From NCBI GenBank assembly GCA_016841665.1, contig JAENYT010000016.1:1-34179 (forward strand): a stretch of DNA of 34,179 nt. Reading direction: 5' to 3'. Both the position numbers and the translations under genes were made by a program. The notes under the pieces were generated by a model that searched no databases, was not told the DNA's origin, and saw nothing but the letters and a program-made list of their open reading frames with translations. This stretch comes from Methanobacteriota archaeon (lineage in GTDB: Archaea; Halobacteriota; Methanomicrobia; Methanomicrobiales; Methanomicrobiaceae). Positions 24,455 through 31,386 of this stretch are shown here, one piece after another; position 1 is the first letter of the stretch, and every line of letters begins with the position of its first letter.

Positions 24455-24538
24455 TCACTTCCAGATCCAGGCCAGAGTAAAAATGAGGATCACCATCAGG
24501 CCGTTTCGTATCGCGGCCCTGACCAGCAGATCATCCAC
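24455..24538 (-). CDS. Possible 27-residue single-span membrane peptide
   Basis: A short frame, GTG at 24538 to TGA at 24455: a charged start (VDDLLVRAAIRNG) followed by one hydrophobic segment (LMVILIFTLAWIWK). GGGAGGT lies 8 nt before the GTG as a Shine-Dalgarno sequence, and GCATAAAAGGC (about 24583-24593, minus strand) is a fitting TATA box. A second GTG at 24544 is in frame. The combination of promoter, ribosome site and amphipathic-plus-membrane design argues for a real small protein, but the length makes it uncertain. Confidence 0.35.
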   Translation of the reverse strand: MDDLLVRAAIRNGLMVILIFTLAWIWK

Positions 24539-24611
24539 CCACACGCACCTCCCATACCGGGCACATCACCATCCGTTCCTGCCTTTTATGCCTCCTTTTG
24601 AGGAGGCCGCG

Positions 24612-24626
24612 CATATATTTAAATAC
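24612..24626 (+). promoter_or_regulatory. TATA box of the symporter operon
   Basis: CATATATTTAAATAC is a strong archaeal TATA box centred near 24618. Transcription would start near 24644, giving an unusually long leader of about 155 nt before the small-subunit ATG at 24801. Confidence 0.6.
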
Positions 24627-24643
24627 TCAGGGACGAAAGAACC

Positions 24644-24800
24644 ATGTTGGTATTTACACTATGAATACCCGCACCTGCCCATTGGACCGCAAGACTTCAT
24701 GCGGAATTGGCTTTTTTGCGTTCTTCTTTAGGTAGGGAACCGGCTCGACGCTGGGTTCCCGTGCATTGGATCCGGTTGTGAATACCGGGAGGTAGTTATA
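24644..24800 (+). promoter_or_regulatory. Structured mRNA leader of the symporter operon (possible riboswitch or attenuator)
   Basis: The leader contains a series of inverted repeats: GGTATT (24649-24654) with AATACC (24664-24669); CCGCA (24687-24691) with TGCGG (24700-24704), followed by a T-run (24712-24717) and a second T-rich patch; GGGAACC (24735-24741) with GGTTCCC (24754-24760); and CCGG (24772-24775) with CCGG (24785-24788), which touches the ribosome site GGGAGGT (24787-24793). AATACC recurs at 24781-24786, so the 5'-most GGTATT could pair with either copy. Such mutually exclusive pairing next to a T-run and a hidden ribosome site is what a regulatory leader looks like. No known riboswitch class was recognised. 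Confidence 0.5.
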
Positions 24801-24926
24801 ATGTTTGGAATTCTTGATCCTCAAATCTGGTTTGCATATCTGCTTGCCCTTGGCTTTACGCTCGCCTGCGTACTGTACGGTCTCCTGAACTGGAATGCCG
24901 GCGGAGATGAGATGCGTGGCGGTTAA
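24801..24926 (+). CDS. Symporter small accessory protein (41 residues)
   Basis: A 41-residue single-span membrane protein: GILDPQIWFAYLLALGFTLA then CVLYGLLNWNAGG. The 'DP-x-IW-x-AY ... C-x-x-YG-x-x-NWN' pattern is that of the tiny proteins that precede certain sodium/solute symporters in methanogens and related organisms. GGGAGGT lies 7 nt before the ATG. The gene overlaps the symporter start, so the two are probably made together and the peptide probably accompanies the transporter in the membrane. Confidence 0.85.
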   Translation: MFGILDPQIWFAYLLALGFTLACVLYGLLNWNAGGDEMRGG

Positions 24927-26511
24927 CACCCTCACCCTCGCCGCGATCACGCTCGTCTACCTCGCGGCCATCGTCGTTCTCGGCTGGCTCGGCTACCGGC
25001 AAACCAAAGAGCACGAGGACTACCTGGTGGCGGGACGCCGCATCCATCCGGTTATCCTGGCGCTCTCCTACGGGGCCACCTTCATCAGCACCTCAGCCAT
25101 CGTCGGGTTCGGGGGCGTCGCCGCCCAGCTGGGCATGGGGCTTATCTGGCTGACCGTACTCAACATCGGGGTGGGAATCCTGCTGGCATTCGTCATCTTC
25201 GGCAAGAAGACCCGCGAGATCGGGCAGCGCCTCAAGGCAGTCACCTTTCCCGATCTCCTGGGAAAGCGCTATGAATCGCAGTTCATGCAGTACGCGGCCG
25301 GGCTGGTGATCGTCGTCGGCATGCCCCTGTACACCGCGGCAATCCTCATCGGCGGAGCGCGGTTCATCGAGACCACCCTCGTCATCCCCTACGACTCGGC
25401 GCTCCTCGGGTTCGCGGCTGTCGTGGCGTTGTATGTCGTTCTCGGCGGCCTGATTGCGGTGATGTACACGGACGCCATGCAGGGGGGGATCATGCTCATC
25501 GGCATGACGGTGCTCCTGGTGCTCACCTACGTCCACCTCGGCGGCGTGGTCGAGGCGCATAACGCCCTCGCCGGCCTCTCGTCCATGGTGCCTGAGGCGC
25601 TGGCTGCGGCGGGCCACACAGGGTGGACGTCCATGCCGGTGCTGGGAAGCCCCATCTGGCTGACGCTCGTGACCACCATCGTACTCGGGGTAGGGATCGG
25701 GGTGCTCGCCCAGCCCCAGCTCGTGGTGCGGTTTATGACCGTAAAAGACAGCAAGGCCATCCACCGGGCGGTCTTAATCGGCGGACCCTTCATCCTGATG
25801 ATGACCGGGGTCGCCTTCACCGTGGGAGCCCTCACCAACGTCTACTTCGTCCAGAACAACGGCATGATCGCCCTGGAGGCAGCCGGTGGCAATGTCGATG
25901 CCATCATCCCCGCGTACATCAACGCCTCCATGCCCGACATCTTCATCATCGTGTTCATGCTCGCCCTCCTCGCCGCGGCCATGTCGACGCTCTCCTCGCT
26001 CATCCATACCATGGGCACCGCCCTCGGGCACGACATATGGCGGGGAATCATGAATGCGAAGCCCTCCCTGCGGGCAAGCCAGGCGGGATGCGCCCTTATG
26101 GTCGGGGTGAGCGTAGGCCTCGCCTATCTCATGCCGGTGAGCATCATTGCCAGGGCAACGGCGATGTTCATGGGCCTCTGCGCCTCTGCGTTCCTTCCTG
26201 CCTACGCGGCCGCCCTCTACGCACGCACTCCCTCAAAGAATGCCGCCATCGCCAGTCTCGTCGCCGGCGCATCCATGTGGTTTTTGTGGACGGCATTCGT
26301 GCACGTCAAGGAATCCTCGGTGCTCGGCCTCTCCCAGGCAATCTTCGGGACACCGGCGCTTCTCTCCAGCTTCTGGCAGGCCGTCGACCCCCTGATCATC
26401 GCCCTGCCCCTCGCCACCCTCGTGCTCCTCGGCGGTATGGCCGTCGAACGGACAATGCCGGAGACGGCCGAGAAATCGCAGGATACTGTCGAGGGCGAGG
26501 CCCTCAGATAA
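24916..26511 (+). CDS. Sodium:solute symporter (SSS family)
   Basis: A transporter of about 531 residues with about thirteen membrane helices that uses the sodium gradient to import a solute. It has the family's early GWLGYRQTKEHEDYLVAGRR loop, then ALSYGATFISTSAIVGFGG, and the later AAAMSTLSSLIHTMGTALGHD region that carries sodium-site Ser/Thr residues. The GTG at 24916 was chosen since GGAG (24903-24906) sits 9 nt before it; in-frame ATGs at 24895 and 24907 lack such spacing. It overlaps the small accessory gene. The solute is unknown; organic acids or amino acids are usual. Confidence 0.92.
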   Translation: MAVNTLTLAAITLVYLAAIVVLGWLGYRQTKEHEDYLVAGRRIHPVILALSYGATFISTSAIVGFGGVAAQLGMGLIWLTVLNIGVGILLAFVIFGKKTREIGQRLKAVTFPDLLGKRYESQFMQYAAGLVIVVGMPLYTAAILIGGARFIETTLVIPYDSALLGFAAVVALYVVLGGLIAVMYTDAMQGGIMLIGMTVLLVLTYVHLGGVVEAHNALAGLSSMVPEALAAAGHTGWTSMPVLGSPIWLTLVTTIVLGVGIGVLAQPQLVVRFMTVKDSKAIHRAVLIGGPFILMMTGVAFTVGALTNVYFVQNNGMIALEAAGGNVDAIIPAYINASMPDIFIIVFMLALLAAAMSTLSSLIHTMGTALGHDIWRGIMNAKPSLRASQAGCALMVGVSVGLAYLMPVSIIARATAMFMGLCASAFLPAYAAALYARTPSKNAAIASLVAGASMWFLWTAFVHVKESSVLGLSQAIFGTPALLSSFWQAVDPLIIALPLATLVLLGGMAVERTMPETAEKSQDTVEGEALR

Positions 26512-26541
26512 CCTTTTTTCTCGACCGGTCAAACGCCTACC

Positions 26542-26889
26542 ATGGAACTGGCCTCCATGACGTGCACCCCCAATGTCCAGGGCATCTGCCCGCTCACCAG
26601 AAAGGAGGTGTTCGATCTCAGGCGGGAGGTCCCCGGGTGGTCGCTCGCCGACGGACACCTGCTACGGCGGTTCTCCTTAAAGACCTTCCAGGAATGCATG
26701 AATTTTGTCGGGGAAATCGCCGAGCTTGCCGAAGGGCAGGGGCACTTCCCCGACATCGCCATCACCGAACAGCGGTACGTTGAGATCTCCTGGTACAGTT
26801 ATGCCTGCGGCGGGCTGACGCTCAACGACTTCATCATGGCGGCGAAGATCAATGCACGTGAATTTTCACGAAGCGGGATGAAGATCTGA
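26542..26889 (+). CDS. Pterin-4a-carbinolamine dehydratase-like protein
   Basis: A 115-residue protein of the DCoH/PCD fold: FSLKTFQECMNFVGEIAELAEGQ as the long helix, GHFPDI (67-72), and ACGGLTLNDFIMAAKIN near the end. Family enzymes use an HHP motif and a later histidine. Here only His68 is kept, the second position is Phe69 and the later one is Tyr87 (WYSYACGG), so classical dehydratase activity is doubtful. It may serve molybdopterin- or methanopterin-related chemistry, or another role. It begins 30 nt after the symporter stop, behind a T-run that may end the symporter transcript. Confidence 0.8.
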   Translation: MELASMTCTPNVQGICPLTRKEVFDLRREVPGWSLADGHLLRRFSLKTFQECMNFVGEIAELAEGQGHFPDIAITEQRYVEISWYSYACGGLTLNDFIMAAKINAREFSRSGMKI

Positions 26890-26895
26890 CCGCCC

Positions 26896-27315
26896 TCATT
26901 CCCCGAACGCCCGCTGCATCCGCTGCCTGATCTGCTCCTTCGGGTAGGCGCCGGTGATGCGGTCGACCATCTGCCCGCGGGAGAAAAGGATCAGGGTCGG
27001 GATCGCGGCGATGGAGAAGTGCGCCGCCACGCGCGGGTTTTCATCGACATTGCACTTTGCGATGGTCACCCGTCCTCCAAACTCCGCGGCGAGCTCCTCG
27101 ATCGCAGGGCCAACCGCACGGCACGGCCCGCACCATTCGGCCCAGAAATCGATGAGTACAAAGGGATGATCGCGGATCACGCCGGTAAAGGTCTGGTCGG
27201 TCACGTGGAGGACCGCCGCCGGTGCGTCGCGCCGGGACAATGCCTGCTCCATCTCCCGCAGGCGCCGCTTTCGCAGTTCCTGCAGTTCGTCATCGACAGG
27301 ATCGTGCTGCTCCAT
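26896..27315 (-). CDS. trxA: Thioredoxin with N-terminal helical extension
   Basis: A 139-residue thioredoxin that reduces protein disulfides. The active site WCGPC lies at 61-65 within DFWAEWCGPCRA, and the cis-proline is in AAIPTLILF. Before the thioredoxin fold are about 35 residues of charged helix (DDELQELRKRRLREMEQALS), longer than in bacterial thioredoxins. It ends 6 nt from the convergent pterin-dehydratase-like gene. The electron donor cannot be deduced here. Confidence 0.94.
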   Translation of the reverse strand: MEQHDPVDDELQELRKRRLREMEQALSRRDAPAAVLHVTDQTFTGVIRDHPFVLIDFWAEWCGPCRAVGPAIEELAAEFGGRVTIAKCNVDENPRVAAHFSIAAIPTLILFSRGQMVDRITGAYPKEQIRQRMQRAFGE

Positions 27316-27442
27316 GGATCAGAGGTAGGTCGCCGAACCACATGAGCGTGTGTGCCCCTCCGAAATTCCCCCGGTTTGTCGAACGGTGGCGTGATGAAAA
27401 ACTATATCTTGCCCCGTATGCTATGTATATATCCACCCGAGC

Positions 27443-27516
27443 AGCGAGGTGGGGTAGTCAGGAAATCCCGACGGGCTCATAACCCGTAGACCGATGGTTC
27501 AAATCCATCCCTCGCT
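27443..27516 (+). tRNA. Initiator tRNA-Met (anticodon CAT)
   Basis: A 74-nt tRNA. The acceptor stem is AGCGAGG with CCTCGCT, giving the A1-U72 pair of archaeal initiators. The anticodon arm ACGGG-CTCATAA-CCCGT carries CAT and the three G-C pairs diagnostic of an initiator tRNA. The T arm is GATGG-TTCAAAT-CCATC. CCA is not encoded. A TATA-like AACTATATC near 27400-27408 lies upstream. Confidence 0.95.
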
Positions 27517-27598
27517 ATTCTTCCTTTCTTAACGCATCATGACCCCGAGCGGGAGCGCTCATCGGCAAGGGCGGATTGTTACAAAAAGAGGATGAGTT

Positions 27599-29038
27599 TC
27601 AGGAATCCTGCGGCTCGCCTTCCTCGAACGTCTCCAGGTAGGACTGGTAACTGCCGCCCACGAAGTCCACGAAGCGCTCCGCACACTTCTCGTTCCTGAT
27701 GGCCATGGGATAGCAGCCGGTGATGCAGCCGGTGCAGAGGTCCGCCTCATCGATGCCGATGGCGCGGATGAGGTTTTGCAGGGAGACATGGTGGAGGGAG
27801 GTTGCCCCGATGCTCTCCTTGACCGCCTCGCACTCCCTTCCGCTGGCGATCAGCTCCTCCCGCGTGGGCATATCCACGCCCAGGTAGCAGGGGAACCGGA
27901 TGGCCGGCGAGCCGATACGCATGTGGACCGCAGCGGCGCCGGCCTCCATCATGATATTGATGATCCGCCGGGAGGTGGTCCCCCGCACGATGGAATCGTC
28001 GACGAGGACAACCGATCTGTCGGCGATGTGGCCCTTCACGGGATTGAGTTTCATGCGCACCGCGTTCTCCCGCGCCTCCTGGGTGGGCATGATAAAAGTG
28101 CGCCCCATGTAACGGTTCTTCATCAGGCCCTCGCGGTAGGGGATCCCCGAACTCTCATAGTAGCCGATGGCGTGGGCGATGCCTGAATCCGGAACCGGCG
28201 AGACGATATCTGCGTGGACGGGCTGCTCCTCGTAGAGGTACCTGCCGATTTTGCGCCGCACGCCGTAGACCAGTCGGCCGTCGAGCACCGAGTCGGCCCG
28301 GGAAAAATAGATGTACTCGAAGATGCAGTGCGCCCGGTGGCTGGCCTGCGCGATCTGCATGCTGCGGATCCCGGACTTGGTCATGCAGACCAGCTCGCCG
28401 GGGCGCACGTCCCGCACAAACCGCCCGTTGAGGGCATCGACGGCCACGCTCTCCGAAGCCACGATGTAGCCGCGGTCGGTCTCCCCGATGCAGAGCGGCC
28501 GGATGCCCAGGGGATCCCGGAAGGCGTAGATGGCGTCGTCTACCAGCAGCACGACAGAATAGGATCCCCGCAGCCGCTTCATGCAGAACAGGGCCGCATC
28601 GGCGATATCGCTTGATTTGCGCAGCTCGTCGGCGATGATATTGGCAATGACCTCCGTATCGGTGGTCGTGCAGAATATCTGGCCCCGCTGTGCGTAGTGC
28701 TCGCGGAGCTCTGCGGAATTGACGAGGTTGCCGTTATGGGCGATGGCGATGTTCCGGTCCCGGTAGGTGACATTGAAGGGCTGGATGTTCTCGGGGATCT
28801 TCGCACCCGTGGTGGGGTAGCGGACATGGCCGATCCCCACCGTGCCTTCCAGACCTTTCAGAATAGACTCATCGAACACCTCGGCGACGAGCCCCTGGCC
28901 TTTGTGCTTATGGAGCACCTCGCCGTCGTATGTGGAGATGCCAGCACTCTCCTGCCCCCTGTGCTGGAGCGCGTACAGGGCATAGTAGAGAGGGAAGGAA
29001 GCCCCGCCGACATCAAGGATGCCAACGATACCACACAT
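27599..29038 (-). CDS. purF: Amidophosphoribosyltransferase
   Basis: First committed step of purine synthesis: PRPP plus glutamine gives phosphoribosylamine. It has 479 residues. The N-terminus is MCGIVGI, so Cys2 is the glutaminase nucleophile with no propeptide to remove. Further motifs are LQHRGQESAGIS, the PRPP loop VVLVDDSIVRGTTS, and cysteines in AHCIFEYIYFSR, FPCYLGVD and LCTGC, which match the four ligands of the iron-sulfur cluster in the Bacillus-type enzyme. It is the last gene of an lsm-L37e-purF set, beginning 9 nt after L37e. Confidence 0.96.
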   Translation of the reverse strand: MCGIVGILDVGGASFPLYYALYALQHRGQESAGISTYDGEVLHKHKGQGLVAEVFDESILKGLEGTVGIGHVRYPTTGAKIPENIQPFNVTYRDRNIAIAHNGNLVNSAELREHYAQRGQIFCTTTDTEVIANIIADELRKSSDIADAALFCMKRLRGSYSVVLLVDDAIYAFRDPLGIRPLCIGETDRGYIVASESVAVDALNGRFVRDVRPGELVCMTKSGIRSMQIAQASHRAHCIFEYIYFSRADSVLDGRLVYGVRRKIGRYLYEEQPVHADIVSPVPDSGIAHAIGYYESSGIPYREGLMKNRYMGRTFIMPTQEARENAVRMKLNPVKGHIADRSVVLVDDSIVRGTTSRRIINIMMEAGAAAVHMRIGSPAIRFPCYLGVDMPTREELIASGRECEAVKESIGATSLHHVSLQNLIRAIGIDEADLCTGCITGCYPMAIRNEKCAERFVDFVGGSYQSYLETFEEGEPQDS

Positions 29039-29047
29039 AGCAGGACT

Positions 29048-29230
29048 CTAGTGGGTAGGAATCTTCGGTTTCTTGGTTACCCAGGAATATTTCCGTATTC
29101 GCTTGCTGCTCCCGAACCCGCATGACGCGCAGACCTTATGACGGGCGTGGTAGGATTTCCTGCCGCATCTTCTGCACACGATGTGCGTATTCTTCTGGCG
29201 TTTTCCCATTGAAGGCGTACCTTTGGACAT
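29048..29230 (-). CDS. rpl37e: Large-subunit ribosomal protein L37e
   Basis: A 60-residue zinc-binding ribosomal protein found in archaea and eukaryotes. It shows [20 protein letters not shown] then CGFG, giving four cysteines in two pairs, and a basic C-terminus. The ATG at 29230 is preferred over an upstream TTG. It lies between the Lsm gene and purF, an order familiar from archaeal genomes. Confidence 0.97.
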   Translation of the reverse strand: MSKGTPSMGKRQKNTHIVCRRCGRKSYHARHKVCASCGFGSSKRIRKYSWVTKKPKIPTH

Positions 29231-29247
29231 TGTCAATCACCTGAATA

Positions 29248-29475
29248 TTAATCAACGGACGGGGAGATGTAGATCACATTATCCCCGCGAATAATGAGCG
29301 TACCGTAACTCTGGAGCGATCCCTCAGCCTCCTCCTCCGCTTTGTCGAGGACGAGGTTCATATGCACATCATATCCCTGCAGGATACCCCGGATTTCCCG
29401 GCCCCCTTTGAGGCTTACGATGACGGGTTTTCGATTGAGGGCCTGATCTAAAATTTCCAACGGTCTTCTGGTCAT
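29248..29475 (-). CDS. lsm: Archaeal Sm-like (Lsm) RNA-binding protein
   Basis: A 75-residue Sm-fold protein that forms rings binding U-rich RNA. It contains the Sm1 motif [21 protein letters not shown] with HMNLVLDKA and the Sm2 motif [11 protein letters not shown]. The length is standard. The L37e gene starts 17 nt after its stop. A TATA-like element on the minus strand near 29507-29516 would start transcription about 10 nt before the ATG. Confidence 0.97.
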   Translation of the reverse strand: MTRRPLEILDQALNRKPVIVSLKGGREIRGILQGYDVHMNLVLDKAEEEAEGSLQSYGTLIIRGDNVIYISPSVD

Positions 29476-29594
29476 AGAATTCCCTTAAATATTCGATGAG
29501 GAGTACTATAATTGCGAGAGGAAGATAGATAAATATAGCGCAGTCCGCCGAAAAACCATTTATTGTTGTCCGACAAATACATTTCCTCGATTTT
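29476..29594. promoter_or_regulatory. Divergent promoter region between lsm and the PUA-domain gene
   Basis: AT-rich stretch of 119 nt. On the minus strand AATTATAGTA (29507-29516) fits the lsm start. On the plus strand the CATTTATTG stretch near 29555-29565 fits a transcription start a few nt before the ATG at 29595, giving a nearly leaderless mRNA. No other feature is visible. Confidence 0.4.
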
Positions 29595-30092
29595 ATGCCG
29601 AAACTGAAAGTAAAGAAACGCCACGCCATGAAAAAGGCAAAAGCTGCGGAGGTCAGGGACCGTCTCGCCGCGGAGATCGGGGAGAGTGCAGCCCTCTTTT
29701 CATCCGAGATGATGGAGATGGCGGAGACGGACGGCGAGGTGACGTTTATCCTGGTGGACAAACAGCCGCTGCTGATGGAGATCGAGGGGCACATCTTCCC
29801 CACCCTCCACGGTGCGCTGAAGTGGCCCTTCCCGGAGCGGCGCGTGGTCGTCGATACGGGCGCGGTCAGGTTCATGGTCAACGGCGCTGACGTGATGCGC
29901 CCGGGCATCATCTCGGTCGCGGACGACGTGGTCGCAGGCGGTCCGGTGGTCATCGTCGAGGAGCGGTACGGCAAGCCGCTGGCCATCGGGATCGCCCTCT
30001 ACGACGCGGCAGAAATTCAGCACCTGGAAAAGGGAAAAGCGGTCAGGAATATCCACTATGTCGGAGACGACATCTGGAATTTCGAGCTCTAA
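29595..30092 (+). CDS. PUA-domain RNA-binding protein, MCT-1/Tma20-like
   Basis: A 165-residue protein: a basic N-terminus (KLKVKKRHAMKKAKAAEVRD), a pre-PUA domain to about residue 85, and a C-terminal PUA domain with VVVDTGAVRFMVNGADVMRP, GIISVADDVVAGG and KPLAIGIALYD. This order is that of archaeal homologues of eukaryotic MCT-1/Tma20, which act with DENR in translation re-initiation and ribosome recycling. The archaeal role is inferred only. Confidence 0.88.
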   Translation: MPKLKVKKRHAMKKAKAAEVRDRLAAEIGESAALFSSEMMEMAETDGEVTFILVDKQPLLMEIEGHIFPTLHGALKWPFPERRVVVDTGAVRFMVNGADVMRPGIISVADDVVAGGPVVIVEERYGKPLAIGIALYDAAEIQHLEKGKAVRNIHYVGDDIWNFEL

Positions 30093-30109
30093 GAACCACA
30101 GAATGGATA

Positions 30110-30120
30110 CTATTAAATAA
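30110..30120 (+). promoter_or_regulatory. TATA box for a leaderless sepF transcript
   Basis: CTATTAAATAA is centred 26 nt before the sepF ATG at 30142, and no Shine-Dalgarno sequence precedes that codon. This favours the ATG at 30142 over an in-frame TTG at 30127 and implies a leaderless mRNA. Confidence 0.55.
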
Positions 30121-30141
30121 AATTCATTGTACACTCTTTTT

Positions 30142-30516
30142 ATGGCCAAATTCCTTGATTCTCTGTTGGGGAAAGGGACTCCTTCGAGCGAAATGGAGTA
30201 TATGGAACTCGATCTGCAGTCCTACGAACCAGTGGGCGAAGACGCACCCGCCTCAATGTACATCAAGATCGCAAACATCAGCGACCTCAAGGACACACCG
30301 CGGATCAAGGACGAGATCTACAACGGAAATATCGTCATCGTCGACGTCTCCCGCCTGAAGATGGACAAGATCACCTACGAGCGGGTGCTCAAGGACCTGC
30401 GCGAGGTGGCAGCTGACGTCAACGGCGATATCGTGGGCATCGGCGAGGCGCGCTACGTGGTGGTTACGCCCATGTCGGTGAAGATCTCCCGCGAGAAGAT
30501 CGGCGGAGGAATGTAG
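30142..30516 (+). CDS. sepF: Archaeal SepF, FtsZ membrane anchor
   Basis: Cell-division protein that ties FtsZ to the membrane in archaea lacking FtsA. It has 124 residues. The N-terminal AKFLDSLLGKG is the amphipathic membrane-targeting helix; a linker follows, then the SepF core with YIKIANISDLKDTPRIKDEI, NGNIVIVDVSRL and the GIGEARYVVVTP region. The start is the ATG at 30142, chosen from the TATA spacing. Its stop shares one base with the start of the ZPR1-like gene, so the two are co-transcribed. Confidence 0.92.
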   Translation: MAKFLDSLLGKGTPSSEMEYMELDLQSYEPVGEDAPASMYIKIANISDLKDTPRIKDEIYNGNIVIVDVSRLKMDKITYERVLKDLREVAADVNGDIVGIGEARYVVVTPMSVKISREKIGGGM

Positions 30517-31043
30517 TGCGGCGCGTGGTTCCGGGTCCCTGTCCAGTATGTAATGCCGAGATCGAATACCTATACCAGACGGAAAACATCCCTTTTTTCT
30601 CCGATATCCTTCTCATGACCGCCTCGTGCGAGTGCGGATACCGTCTCGTGGACACCATCATTCTCGGTGCGGGTGACCCGTTGCGCTACACCCTCACCGT
30701 GGAGACGGAGGAGGATCTCGAGGCAAGGGTGGTCCGGAGCACCACGGGCACCATCAAGGTGCCGGAACTGGGGATCATGGTCGAGCCGGGACCCATCTGC
30801 GAGGCGTTCATCAGCAATGTGGAGGGGGTGCTCTACCGCTTCGAGAGCGTCATCGACCGGGTGCTCTCCTGGGCGGAGGGCGAGCAGCGGGAGAATGCCC
30901 TTGCGCTGAGGGCAAAGATCGATGACGCCCGCCATCTGGCCTTCCCCTTTACCGTCATCCTCGAGGATCCTGACGGCAATTCGGCAATCATCAGTCCGAA
31001 TGCCACGCAGGAACCCCTGGAGCCGGAACAAAGAGGGGAATAG
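30516..31043 (+). CDS. ZPR1 zinc-finger domain protein
   Basis: A 175-residue archaeal protein with one ZPR1 module. It begins at a GTG overlapping the sepF stop by one base. The zinc finger is CPVC (9-12) and CEC (38-40), with ENIPFFSDILLMTASC between them. The beta-rich second part contains STTGTIKVPELGIMVEPGP, the signature following the ZPR1 finger. In eukaryotes ZPR1 binds eEF1A; the archaeal role is not known. The pairing with sepF suggests shared expression. Confidence 0.9.
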   Translation: MRRVVPGPCPVCNAEIEYLYQTENIPFFSDILLMTASCECGYRLVDTIILGAGDPLRYTLTVETEEDLEARVVRSTTGTIKVPELGIMVEPGPICEAFISNVEGVLYRFESVIDRVLSWAEGEQRENALALRAKIDDARHLAFPFTVILEDPDGNSAIISPNATQEPLEPEQRGE

Positions 31044-31110
31044 GCCCGCCACCGCTATCTTTTTATAGAGCCGATTGCCACTTACGCCCTACTTAAAGGT
31101 GTGATGCATA

Positions 31111-31332
31111 ATGGCCTACCGTTGGTTCAAGAAAGTGGATGTGGATGAGGCGATCGTGGTGATCATGAATTCGCTGGATGAGCAGGATGAACTTCCCCAG
31201 TGGCTCGTCCGCACCATCCAGGCGTCGATCGAGGACTCCGACCCTGCAATGGTGAAATACTTCTACGAAGAGCTCGGAAAATATGCACCCAAAGCGATGA
31301 TATCCTTCGAGGGAAGGGGCGGGGCCGACTGA
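31111..31332 (+). CDS. Small conserved-looking protein of unknown function (73 residues)
   Basis: A 73-residue, mainly helical soluble protein: MAYRWFKKVDVDEAIVVIMN, then DELPQWLVRTIQASIEDS and VKYFYEELGKYAPKAMISFE. It has no known motif. TTTTATAGAG (31061-31070) is a likely TATA box, giving a leader of about 20 nt that includes AAAGGTG 11 nt before the ATG. It follows the ZPR1 gene by 67 nt and is followed by a T-run that probably ends transcription. Confidence 0.7.
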   Translation: MAYRWFKKVDVDEAIVVIMNSLDEQDELPQWLVRTIQASIEDSDPAMVKYFYEELGKYAPKAMISFEGRGGAD

Positions 31333-31386
31333 TCGTTCCCTTTTTTCCCCGCCACGGACCGGCATACACACCGGATTAAAAAAGCA

